A DNA stretch of 64,000 bases from Desulfobacula sp. Lineage in GTDB: Bacteria; Desulfobacterota; Desulfobacteria; Desulfobacterales; Desulfobacteraceae. The DNA is taken from contig VMSR01000282.1 of the NCBI GenBank assembly GCA_013792075.1, positions 1 to 64,000 on the forward strand. The letters are read 5' to 3'. Under the pieces are notes generated by a model. It saw only the letters and a program-made list of their open reading frames with translations. It was not told the DNA's origin and made no database searches. Made by a program: the position numbers and the translations under genes. This document shows, piece after piece, positions 33,418 through 41,727 of the stretch. Positions within the stretch are counted from its first letter, which is position 1. Every line of letters begins with the position of its first letter.

Positions 33418-34436
33418 AGTGTAATTATTGTGAACGAAAGTGTGAGCTTGCCAATGGCAAAAGCTTTTGCGGCATGTTTCAGGAAGAAAAGGGAGCCGTG
33501 GTTGAAAAATACCCGGACAAATGGTCTACCTATTTTGCCTCCCGGGTGGAATCGGTCCCGTTTTACCACGCCTATCCGGGCTCCCGGTCCATGATCATCG
33601 GGACGGCCGGCTGCAATTTCCGGTGTCGGTACTGCGCCAATGGATTTATTGCCTGTCAGAACCCGGACCATGTACAGGACGTGATGTATGAGTTTGCCCC
33701 TGAAAAGCTGGTGGCCATGGCCCAAAAGCTCGGGTGCCACAACATCATTTTCAATGTGAACGAACCGGCCGTGTCCCTGCCCAGTCTTTTGCGGGTAAAA
33801 AGATATGCACAAAAGGCAGATATCCCCATGGGATGTCTGACCAACGGGTACACCACCCAAGAGGCCACCCGCACGATGGCCGAGATTTTTTCTTTTGTCC
33901 ATGTGGGGCTCAAGGGATTTTCAGATGCCTTTTACCAAAAATATGTGGGCATAGATTCTATTGATCCCATTCTTCGCAACATCAACATGTTTGCAGACCG
34001 CTGCCATGTGGAAATTGCCTCTCCGGTGATCGAAGATGTCAACGACCATGAATTGCATGAAATTGCCCAGTTTATCCACGACATCGACCCGCAAATTCCC
34101 TGGCACGTGTTCAGGCTTCTGCCCGAGCACAATATGAAAGGCTCTTTGTATCCGAATATTGAACGCATGAGCCTGGCCCTTGAATCCTCCAGAAAATTAT
34201 TGCCCTATATCTATTTTCATAATTTTGTAGGCTCGGACTGGGTGAACACCCTGTGCCCCCATTGCAAGACCCCTGTCATCAAACGCTTCAGCCTGGGCTG
34301 TTCAGGTGACCGCCTGGACAAATTTTTAGCCCCGGACAATATCTGTTTTGTGTGCAAAACACCCATTGCCATGCTGGGCACCAAGGTGGCCTGGGATGCG
34401 AATCAGAAAAAACAAAAAGGAGAACAAACAATATGA
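33414..34436 (+). CDS. Radical SAM enzyme, AmmeMemoRadiSam/PflA-related
   Basis: A 340-residue radical SAM protein. The 4Fe-4S motif CNFRCRYC is at C67, C71 and C74. An N-terminal four-cysteine knot (C3, C6, C10, C19) and a C-terminal group (CPHC, then CFVC, about 280-325) suggest auxiliary metal or Fe-S sites. Other barrel motifs are IIFNVNEPAVSLPSLL and MGCLTNGYTT. The arrangement is like the AmmeMemoRadiSam/PflA-like proteins, but no MEMO or AMMECR1 partner lies nearby. It is embedded between the importer ATPase and the unassigned 397-residue protein, overlapping both. Confidence 0.88.
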   Translation: MKCNYCERKCELANGKSFCGMFQEEKGAVVEKYPDKWSTYFASRVESVPFYHAYPGSRSMIIGTAGCNFRCRYCANGFIACQNPDHVQDVMYEFAPEKLVAMAQKLGCHNIIFNVNEPAVSLPSLLRVKRYAQKADIPMGCLTNGYTTQEATRTMAEIFSFVHVGLKGFSDAFYQKYVGIDSIDPILRNINMFADRCHVEIASPVIEDVNDHELHEIAQFIHDIDPQIPWHVFRLLPEHNMKGSLYPNIERMSLALESSRKLLPYIYFHNFVGSDWVNTLCPHCKTPVIKRFSLGCSGDRLDKFLAPDNICFVCKTPIAMLGTKVAWDANQKKQKGEQTI

Positions 34437-35626
34437 GCCTGGCAATTATTGATGCACGGGAATGGCAGAACCAGTTTGACCTTGAAACAGGCCAGAAAAA
34501 ACAGGACACTGATCCTCTGGTCCAAATGGTGAGCCGGGTGCTTCATGACAACCCCTATCCCGGGGATGTGGACAAACAGGCCAATGCCTGGGTCACCCGG
34601 ACGGCCTTGGATCTGATAGACGGCTATCACCCGGATCTGGTCTGCTTAAGTTATGTCCAGCAGTTTTTTGCCAACCGCCATTTTGATCATCCCAAACAGA
34701 TCCGGGAAAAAATGTATGGCGCGGCCATGGGGGAAGCCCAAAAATTTATCCAGACCTCGGGATATACACCGGTGATTGTCGGCACAGGCGGCCTGGTTCC
34801 CCTGGAGGGGGAGATGGATTTATCCGGCCTGGACGGTCTTGCCATTTGTTCCAACTGGTCGGCCCGTTACTGCGGGATTCATTCCCCCAGCTTACGGGAC
34901 CTGGACGTGATTGCATCCCTCAAATCCCTTGGAAAAATTGAGGTCATGATTTCCAAAGAAGAATGGATCAACCTGTTTTTATCCCAACAGCCAGATCTTG
35001 ACATGCCCCAGGATGAAGGTCTCATGCCGGATTTTCTGGTGGCGGCCAGACAGGGCCTGGCCTTTAAGACCATGGGTACCACCCTGAGAAAACCCATAAA
35101 CATTCCGGAAAACAATTTTCAGGTTCCCGTGTACACCCCCCTGGGAAAGGTTGAGGATCTGAGGGATATCAAAAACTTGATCCGATCCAACCTATCCAAC
35201 CATAAAATCGCCCTGATCCTGGTGGAAGGGGTGGGATCTGCCCATTTTCCAGACAACACCTTTTCGTGTAAAAACGGGGTAAACTGGTTCTGCAACGAAC
35301 CGGGGGATGCCTTTTACCTGACCCTTTCCACGGGAAAACACCAGGTGTTTGCCTATCCTGCCGGATACCGCTCCTTTGACCAGGATGCAGAAAACATCCG
35401 CTTCCCCTTTTCCGGTTACATGACCGCCATCCCCCAAAACACCCTGGCCCTGGATTTGCCGGAAAAAAGCATTGCCGTTGGTAACCGAAGCATGTTCATG
35501 CACATGGTATTCGGCGCCGATATCGGGATCGAATGCTTTGCCCGGAACCTGTTCAACCAAGGCTGCATGGGTGTTATCCACGACAAATCCAAATATGGAC
35601 AGCCGCCAAAAGGAAAACTTCGATGA
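34433..35626 (+). CDS. Protein of unknown function in the radical SAM operon
   Basis: I do not recognise this 397-residue protein with confidence. It starts at ATG 34433 after AAGGAG and has no signal peptide or membrane helix, so it is cytoplasmic. A segment YHPDLVCLSYVQQFFANRH and an ensuing VIVGTGGLVPLEGEMDLSGLDG stretch faintly recall alkaline-phosphatase-superfamily phosphodiesterases. The C-terminal third has conserved-looking NRSMFMHMVFGADIGIECFARNLFNQGCMG. The gene overlaps its neighbours by four bases on both sides, so its product is made with the radical SAM enzyme and the exported deaminase-like protein. Confidence 0.55.
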   Translation: MSLAIIDAREWQNQFDLETGQKKQDTDPLVQMVSRVLHDNPYPGDVDKQANAWVTRTALDLIDGYHPDLVCLSYVQQFFANRHFDHPKQIREKMYGAAMGEAQKFIQTSGYTPVIVGTGGLVPLEGEMDLSGLDGLAICSNWSARYCGIHSPSLRDLDVIASLKSLGKIEVMISKEEWINLFLSQQPDLDMPQDEGLMPDFLVAARQGLAFKTMGTTLRKPINIPENNFQVPVYTPLGKVEDLRDIKNLIRSNLSNHKIALILVEGVGSAHFPDNTFSCKNGVNWFCNEPGDAFYLTLSTGKHQVFAYPAGYRSFDQDAENIRFPFSGYMTAIPQNTLALDLPEKSIAVGNRSMFMHMVFGADIGIECFARNLFNQGCMGVIHDKSKYGQPPKGKLR

Positions 35627-36285
35627 TCCGAAAAACTTTTTGTGTCTGCCTTGGGCTGGTATTTGTAGCCGGCACCCTCTGGGCCAGGACCAAGGAACCC
35701 CAGGAAAAACTGAACCTGCTGGAAAAAAGAATCCTTGCCTACCAGATCCTTCCGGCGTTTTCAGATGACATTTATGGGTTGATGGTGGTAAAAGCGGCCC
35801 TGCAGTCCCTGGAAGAAGGATCCGGCGGCATCGGGGCCTGTCTGGTGGACACCACCAGCGGCAGGGTGGTTGAAACAGGACGGAACCGCCAGTTTTCACC
35901 CCATTTCAGAAGCGACCTCCATGGAGAAATGGATCTGCTCAACCGTTACGAAGACCGGGTTGAAAAAACAAACACCCCCCAGAATGGCGAAGACCCAAGG
36001 GCGTGTAAAAACCTGGTTTTAATCACCTCGGTGGAACCCTGTCCCATGTGCCTGACCCGGATCATCAACTCAGGCATTAAAACCGTGCTCTATGTGGTGG
36101 CAGACGAACAGGGAGGCATGGCCACCCGGTTGGACCATCTTCCGCCCTTCTGGCGGGAGTTTGCCGCTGACCGGGAATTCAAACAGGCCGACTGCGCCCC
36201 CGAACTGCGGCAGATCGCCCATGAGCTGTTTCATTTTTCCAACAGAAGTTTTGCCAAAAACCGAAAAAAGGAAGCAGAAAAATGA
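35623..36285 (+). CDS. Cytidine-deaminase-fold protein with an N-terminal signal peptide
   Basis: A 220-residue zinc-dependent deaminase-like protein. The catalytic motif is HGE (H100, G101, E102) where HAE is usual, with the second zinc site PCPMC (139-143), so the active site looks intact. Unlike cytosolic deaminases it begins with a basic and hydrophobic stretch (RKTFCVCLGLVFVAGTLWA) that ends in an ALWAR-type cleavage site, so the protein is probably exported to the periplasm. The start is the ATG at 35623 overlapping the previous stop; an in-frame start at 35533 would hide the signal peptide. The substrate is unknown, but its position suggests it acts on the ligand before or during import. 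Confidence 0.82.
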   Translation: MIRKTFCVCLGLVFVAGTLWARTKEPQEKLNLLEKRILAYQILPAFSDDIYGLMVVKAALQSLEEGSGGIGACLVDTTSGRVVETGRNRQFSPHFRSDLHGEMDLLNRYEDRVEKTNTPQNGEDPRACKNLVLITSVEPCPMCLTRIINSGIKTVLYVVADEQGGMATRLDHLPPFWREFAADREFKQADCAPELRQIAHELFHFSNRSFAKNRKKEAEK

Positions 36286-36938
36286 ACAACCCGTATACCG
36301 ATGACAGCAAAGACCGAAAAGCGGCCATGGACATGGACACTATTTCCAAAACGGTTTTTGCCAAGGTCTATCCGCTGATTGCCCGGCAGATCCTGGTTGA
36401 TCATAAAATTTGCGCCGGAACCTGTATCGATCTTGGCAGCGGCCCTGGGACCCTGTCCATTTGCCTTGCCCAAATCACGGACCTGCAAATTTTTGCCCTG
36501 GACCAGTCCCGGCACAGCCATGCCATTGCAACTGCCAACATCAGGGAACAGGGCCTGGAAAAAAGGATCACCCCGGTGACGTCAGATATTTGCGACCTGC
36601 CCTTTGGGGACAATTATGCAGATCTCATGGTGTCAAGGGGGTCCATCTTTTTCTGGCAAGACCTGAAGGGTGCCTTCAACGAAATATACCGGGTGTTGAA
36701 GCCCGGCGGGAAAACCCATATCGGTGGGGGCTTTGGTTCCAAAGAATTAAAAGTATCCATTTTTGAACAAATGGCCAAAAAAGGGGACTCCTTTGCCAGA
36801 CAAAGCAAAGACCGGATGAGCCCTGAAACCCTTGACCGGATCAAAACCGCCCTGGACAACTCCCATGCCTCCCGCTACACCATCAGTCTCTCCGGTGGCG
36901 GGTTCTGGATTCACATCACCAAAGAGGAACATTTATGA
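36282..36938 (+). CDS. Class I SAM-dependent methyltransferase (second of the operon)
   Basis: A 218-residue methyltransferase with motif I CIDLGSGPGTLSICLAQ (about 48-64), a VTSDICDLPFGDNYADLMVSRGSIFFW motif III/IV region and RVLKPGGKTHIGGG (typical UbiE/Methyltransf_11 post-motif). No sign of a signal peptide, so it acts in the cytoplasm. It overlaps the deaminase gene and the second radical SAM gene by four bases each, and probably modifies a product of the radical SAM step. Confidence 0.9.
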   Translation: MNNPYTDDSKDRKAAMDMDTISKTVFAKVYPLIARQILVDHKICAGTCIDLGSGPGTLSICLAQITDLQIFALDQSRHSHAIATANIREQGLEKRITPVTSDICDLPFGDNYADLMVSRGSIFFWQDLKGAFNEIYRVLKPGGKTHIGGGFGSKELKVSIFEQMAKKGDSFARQSKDRMSPETLDRIKTALDNSHASRYTISLSGGGFWIHITKEEHL

Positions 36939-38671
36939 AATGCCGAATTTGCGAATTGGGCTGTGAAATCAAACAAGGCGGCGTGGGCAGATGCCGCATG
37001 ATGACCCATCAAGACACTGAAATTAAGGAAAGGTTTCCCCACAGCTATTCCACCCTGTTTCCCATTTCCATTGAAACCATGCCCTGCCTGCATTTTTATC
37101 CCAACCATAAATTTTTGCAGGTTTCCTCCATGGGCTGCAATTTCTCCTGCCCCGGATGTATTTCCGAGATCCTGACCATGGGGGAGGACGCCATCTTCGG
37201 GGCATTGAAAAAACAGACCCCTGAAAAAATCATTGAGAAGGCCTTAAAAGAAAAGTGTAAAGGCATTGCCTTTTGCATCAATGATCCCACAGTCTCATTT
37301 TTCAGTTTTCTTGAGCTGGCCCGAATCTCCCGGAAAAACAATCTTCTGGTGGGGTTTTCAACCAATGGATATTTCACCGAACAGGCCCTGGAACACCTTA
37401 TTCCCCTGACGGATTTTGTCAACATCGGGTTTAAAGGGGCTTCGGATGATGCCTATAAAGACTGCGGAGTACCGTCGTCTGCACCGGTTTTCAGAAACTT
37501 CAAACGCTTGTTTGAGGCGGGCATTCATGTGGAAGCCGCCATCATCCACATGAAAGACCGGGAAGATGACGTTCAGAAAATTGCCCGGTTCGTCGCCGCT
37601 TTGTCCAGGGATATCCCCCTCCAGGTCATGCGCTTTGTCCCCTTTGGAGAAGCCGATATAAAATTTGAACCCACCATCAAAGAATCGACTGCCCTGTGCG
37701 AAACAGTGGGCCAAACAATGCCTTATGTCTATTTGTTCAACGCCCCGGGAACTTCCCTGTTGAACACCCGCTGTCCGGACTGCAAAACCCCTGTGATCTT
37801 CCGGGAATTGTTCGGCCCCATGGGCGCCCGAAACATGCAGGCCCTGCCCGATGCCGCCTGCGCCTGCGGCAAACCGGTTCCCTTTAAAGGGGGGTATGCC
37901 CTAAACAGATACGATGAACACGGTTTTTTCGGGGGCTACCGCACGACCCGGGCGTTTGAAATGCTCCACGCAATTCTGGTCTGCATTGGTGCCGATGATC
38001 CTGAAAAAATATCCCGCTTGTGGGCAGACCTCATGGAAACCGACTATCTGAAAGACTTTCATGACCTGGTTCAATTGCCCCACGCCTATGGAAAAATTAT
38101 TGACCGCCTGGCCGAAAAAACCCATTGTATTGAACGGGGCAATCTGCTCAAGAACACCCTCCAAAAGACACTGGACCTGATCACGTCCAAAAGCCGTAAT
38201 CTCACCCGGCCCAAGGTTTACTATGCCATGGGCTATCCCTTGTTTGCCCTGAATGCAGAACGCTTTGAAACCAACCTGGTCGAGGCTGCCGGCGGCACCT
38301 GCACGAACAAAGGCCTGACCCGGAAGGGCAAACCCGGCGTGACCATCTCCCGGGAGGAATTCATGGCAATGAACCCGGATATTATCTTTATTTCAGGCTT
38401 TTTGTCCTGCCCGGTATCTGATTTTTATGACGATTGCATCACCCGTGACCTCGGGGTTCCTGCCGTTAAAAACCGGCAAATTTATGATCACTTTCCCCTC
38501 TGGGATTTTGGCAGCCCCCGGTGGATGCTGGGATTGATGCACATTGCCAATACCCTTCACCCCGAAATTTTTAATTTTGACATGGAAAAAGAAGCAAACG
38601 CCTTTTATACCCTTTTTTTTAACCGGCCCTTTGACGCAAAAAAAGCCAACCGCTCCTTCTACAGGGTGTGA
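36935..38671 (+). CDS. Radical SAM enzyme fused to the C-terminal lobe of a BtuF-type binding protein
   Basis: A 578-residue two-part protein. Residues 1-320 are a radical SAM enzyme of the same type as the one at 33414: N-terminal cysteines C3, C6, C10, C20, the cluster motif CNFSCPGC (C68, C72, C75), and C-terminal CPDC and CAC groups (280-311). Residues from about 385 to 578 match the linker helix and C-lobe of the operon's substrate-binding proteins, including NPDIIFISGF and WDFGSPRWMLGLMHIANTLHP; the N-lobe of that fold is missing and about 65 unassigned residues lie between. No signal peptide is present, so this binding-like lobe sits in the cytoplasm. Last gene of the operon. Confidence 0.85.
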   Translation: MKCRICELGCEIKQGGVGRCRMMTHQDTEIKERFPHSYSTLFPISIETMPCLHFYPNHKFLQVSSMGCNFSCPGCISEILTMGEDAIFGALKKQTPEKIIEKALKEKCKGIAFCINDPTVSFFSFLELARISRKNNLLVGFSTNGYFTEQALEHLIPLTDFVNIGFKGASDDAYKDCGVPSSAPVFRNFKRLFEAGIHVEAAIIHMKDREDDVQKIARFVAALSRDIPLQVMRFVPFGEADIKFEPTIKESTALCETVGQTMPYVYLFNAPGTSLLNTRCPDCKTPVIFRELFGPMGARNMQALPDAACACGKPVPFKGGYALNRYDEHGFFGGYRTTRAFEMLHAILVCIGADDPEKISRLWADLMETDYLKDFHDLVQLPHAYGKIIDRLAEKTHCIERGNLLKNTLQKTLDLITSKSRNLTRPKVYYAMGYPLFALNAERFETNLVEAAGGTCTNKGLTRKGKPGVTISREEFMAMNPDIIFISGFLSCPVSDFYDDCITRDLGVPAVKNRQIYDHFPLWDFGSPRWMLGLMHIANTLHPEIFNFDMEKEANAFYTLFFNRPFDAKKANRSFYRV

Positions 38672-38698
38672 AACAATGATCCCGGTTCTGCTGGAAAC

Positions 38699-39742
38699 TT
38701 ATTTTTCAATATAATTTTCAGTTGCCCGGCCAAAGGATTCATAAATGGCCGGTAGTGCCATCCTTCGCTGGGCAAGGGAGAACTCTCTGATGGCAACAAT
38801 ACACTGGTTGTTCGTGCGTATGGGAATCTGGTTGGCCCGGATTTTTTTCTCGAGTATGGTTTGGGCCATTTTTGCCGCCACTTCGCCCTGCTCAAAGGGG
38901 GAGACCCCGATGCAGATCATGGCACCATCCTCAACATTAAAAGACTGGATACCCACCACAGGGGTTTTGGAATTTTTATCCGTCCATGACATGACCTCTT
39001 TCGGGTCTGCATAGGTCGGATCTGATTCAGACACCGGCAGTTTCCGATAATTGGCAACAATGATATAATCTGCTCCAGGTCCCTTTTCCAGGATGATTTT
39101 TTTCCAGTCGTCAAAGGTCTGGGCAACAATTGATCCGGAATAGCGGATGGGTGCCCAGGCAAACGCATCAATGGAGGCCCTGTCTTTTTCCAGAGAGAGG
39201 GACGGATCCAGAACATATATCAATTTTGGGTGGGGATCGGGGGGCACTTTATTGTTCTCAAGGGCCAGAATGGCGTCCCTGACGGCACCCAACTGCTTGC
39301 GCTCATAGATCCCGGTGACGTTGACTGCCCCGGGATACCCATAGGGCTCAATGGACCCGTTCACACCGGCAAAAACAATCTCCATGTTTGGATCATTGAC
39401 AAAATATTGGGCTGCCAGGGACTGGGCCAGATCATCAATGGCTATCAAAACCTTGGGATTTGTCCGTTCGATGGCCCGCCTGGCAATGATCCCCGATCTC
39501 CTGAGCCATTCGGGATCTGAATGTTGTTTTGTGGCCATATAGTGCCAGGTGACCGAGTACCCGGTCCAGTTGTCAACAACCCTGCCCAGGCCGATATCCA
39601 CATCCCGGGTCCAGGCATATCCCGGGTTATAGCTGTGCAGGATCATCACCCGGGGCTTGGATGTATTATAATAAACTGCAGCAACAAAGATTGCCAAAAG
39701 AAAAACCAGGCTTAAGAAATAGCTTAGATGTTTGGTCTTCAT
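38699..39742 (-). CDS. Orphan periplasmic binding protein, ABC_sub_bind-like
   Basis: A 347-residue secreted or anchored protein. The start is the ATG at 39742, which overlaps the transporter stop (ATGA); a hydrophobic N-terminal helix (YFLSLVFLLAIFVAAVYY) follows. The body begins RVMILHSYNPGYAWTRDVDIGLGRV, like the sensor domain of the SpoIIE-type phosphatase at the head of this operon, and belongs to the PF04392-like binding-protein fold. No ABC permease or ATPase is nearby, so it may serve signalling or capture for the neighbouring carrier. Confidence 0.75.
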   Translation of the reverse strand: MKTKHLSYFLSLVFLLAIFVAAVYYNTSKPRVMILHSYNPGYAWTRDVDIGLGRVVDNWTGYSVTWHYMATKQHSDPEWLRRSGIIARRAIERTNPKVLIAIDDLAQSLAAQYFVNDPNMEIVFAGVNGSIEPYGYPGAVNVTGIYERKQLGAVRDAILALENNKVPPDPHPKLIYVLDPSLSLEKDRASIDAFAWAPIRYSGSIVAQTFDDWKKIILEKGPGADYIIVANYRKLPVSESDPTYADPKEVMSWTDKNSKTPVVGIQSFNVEDGAMICIGVSPFEQGEVAAKMAQTILEKKIRANQIPIRTNNQCIVAIREFSLAQRRMALPAIYESFGRATENYIEK

Positions 39743-41151
39743 AATACCCCTATGCTTCGCCAGAAGGGAATGGAGGCCAAAATTGCCCCAAGCTTTACCA
39801 GAACCAGCCAAGCGTGGAAAATCTGAACCTTTCTTTCCGAGTAGGGCACGCAGGTCAAATTCCGGAACAAAAGAATATAGGGAGACTGGTATCCAAAAAA
39901 TGCGGTTTCAGACATGATCAGGATAATAAACCCCACCACCCAGGGGCTGATGCCCGCTCCTGCAGCCAGGGGCAGCAGGGCTGCTGAAAGGATCAGAATG
40001 GCAGAATTCAAGGGGATAAAAATCCTGACCACAAGCGTCACCCCGGTCAAGGCCAAAACAAATCTGGCAAAATCCAGGCGCATGAACTCTTTGAGTCCGT
40101 CAAACCGGGCAACCAGGGTTTTGTCCAGCCCCATATGGTTCATGCTGGCCATGAACCCGATCATGGAGGCCAGCAAAAACAAAAAGGCCCAGTCGATCTT
40201 TTCAATAAAAACTTCCCGGGGCAGAGCCCCGATGATCAATAAAAAACAAATGATGCTGAAGGTTATAAGGGGAATGGAAATCTTGTGCAAGGGACTTGTC
40301 ACAATACCCAGGGTCAGCAAAAAAATAGCGATCAGGGCCGCCCATTCGGGCCAGCTCATTTTTTCCAGCTGCCGCCATTTTTTTTCAATATCTTTTTTTT
40401 CAATTTTAACCCGCTGGTACCCCCTGAAATAAAGGGCGGTCAGCATAAAATAACCCACCAGCAGAATCACGCCGGTAATGGAGGCGGCAAAGGCCCAGGA
40501 CATAAATTGAAAGGCCATCTGTTCCTGTAAGGGAAAAAGGCCAAACACCATTAGGTTGGCCGGTGCAGCTGTCAGAAAAACAGGGGACAATAAATTAATG
40601 CCGTCCAGTCCGCTTAAATACAAAAGGGTGGATGATTTTTCCCGGGTCGGCCCATCCAGGTGATCCACAATATTGTTTAAAATCGGTCCGGTAATGACCG
40701 CCCTGGCGGTAATGGTCGGCATGACCGGGTTCAAAACAAACCCGGTGAAAAAAATAGCCACCTGGTAGGCAAAGGTATGGGCGGGAATGGTTTTTAATAA
40801 CCACAGGGTATATCGGTGGGCAAGCCCGGATGCGCTGATCACAGCTCCCAGTCCCATCACGCTGAAGGCGATGAGAAACCCGTCGGAGGAAAACCCGGAC
40901 AGGGCCACCCGGTTGGGTACCAGTCCAAAAAGCAGCAGCAGCAGCAGGGCCAGCAGGGCCGGAACAAAATCCGCCACCAAGGAAAACATCCAGCAGATCA
41001 GGGTAACACAGACAATGGCCAGAAAAATGGCGGTTTCCTGGGCAACCCCCTGGTGGGACAGATAAAAAAACAAGGCAAAGGGGGCAATGATGACCCCAAG
41101 CCAGGTAACGGGTTTGTCGGCAACCCATTGTGTCGGTTTTACGTCTGCCAT
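39739..41151 (-). CDS. SLC13/DASS-family anion symporter
   Basis: A 470-residue inner membrane carrier with about 11-13 predicted helices and the family's duplicated SNT/SNA-type hairpin regions (PVMPTITARAVITGPILNN and IPLNSAILILSAALLPLAAG). Relatives move sulfate, dicarboxylates or sulfonates with sodium. It begins directly after the histidine phosphatase stop, with no gap, and follows a phosphosulfolactate synthase gene, which favours a C3-sulfonate such as sulfolactate as cargo, but that is inference. Confidence 0.85.
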   Translation of the reverse strand: MADVKPTQWVADKPVTWLGVIIAPFALFFYLSHQGVAQETAIFLAIVCVTLICWMFSLVADFVPALLALLLLLLFGLVPNRVALSGFSSDGFLIAFSVMGLGAVISASGLAHRYTLWLLKTIPAHTFAYQVAIFFTGFVLNPVMPTITARAVITGPILNNIVDHLDGPTREKSSTLLYLSGLDGINLLSPVFLTAAPANLMVFGLFPLQEQMAFQFMSWAFAASITGVILLVGYFMLTALYFRGYQRVKIEKKDIEKKWRQLEKMSWPEWAALIAIFLLTLGIVTSPLHKISIPLITFSIICFLLIIGALPREVFIEKIDWAFLFLLASMIGFMASMNHMGLDKTLVARFDGLKEFMRLDFARFVLALTGVTLVVRIFIPLNSAILILSAALLPLAAGAGISPWVVGFIILIMSETAFFGYQSPYILLFRNLTCVPYSERKVQIFHAWLVLVKLGAILASIPFWRSIGVL

Positions 41152-41700
41152 TTATTTTCCTGTTGTTGTCATAAGTTGAATAATCTGGTTATTTTCCACC
41201 GACATCCTGTTCATTTCCCTGATGCTCCCGGTTTTTACAAAGGACAATAGGGCCCTTATCCATGCCCCGTGTCCGAATATTAAAATTTTTGAACCCGGAC
41301 AGGTTACGGCAGAATAGGTTTCCACAAATTTTTTGACTCTGTTTTCAAGTTCCCCAAGCGGTTCTCCAAGGGTGAGAAGATCCGGGCAACTTGTCCATAA
41401 AGGCTGTTCCCGAATCAGATCGCTTTTTTTTCGACCCTCGTATTCTCCAAAGTCCAGTTCATCCAGAAGGGGCTCAATGGCAAAGCTGTCCACATAAAGC
41501 GTTGCCGTCATCCGGGTCCGCTGCAATGTGCTCACAAGAACATGGTCAAAGGGTTTTTCATCATTGAGGATGCGTTTGTTCAGGAGGATGGCGTCTGCCT
41601 GGTCCTCCCGGGGTGCAAGAATGGGGATATCCTTTTTTCCCTGCAATATGCCCTGACGATTGTATTGGGTTTTCATATGCCGCAGCAGCAGCAGTTTCAT
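41152..41700 (-). CDS. Histidine phosphatase superfamily protein
   Basis: A 182-residue phosphoglycerate-mutase-like phosphatase. The catalytic RHM (RHG in most relatives) is at residues 7-9, with the second catalytic His in FGHGAWIRAL (about 150), and ELDFGEYEGR present. It could dephosphorylate phosphosulfolactate in place of ComB, or alpha-ribazole phosphate as CobC; its placement between comA and the carrier favours the former. No ComB-type gene is seen. Confidence 0.82.
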   Translation of the reverse strand: MKLLLLRHMKTQYNRQGILQGKKDIPILAPREDQADAILLNKRILNDEKPFDHVLVSTLQRTRMTATLYVDSFAIEPLLDELDFGEYEGRKKSDLIREQPLWTSCPDLLTLGEPLGELENRVKKFVETYSAVTCPGSKILIFGHGAWIRALLSFVKTGSIREMNRMSVENNQIIQLMTTTGK

Positions 41701-41727
41701 ATGGTCCTGCCCCTTTACCAGGGAAAT

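Noticed and set aside
33414-34436. Assignment of the first radical SAM protein as a pyruvate formate-lyase activating enzyme
   Set aside because: No glycyl radical enzyme gene is present, and the N- and C-terminal cysteine groups differ from PflA.
41152-41700. Assignment of the histidine phosphatase as CobC (alpha-ribazole phosphatase)
   Set aside because: No other cobamide synthesis genes are adjacent, while ComA and an anion carrier are; kept only as an alternative.
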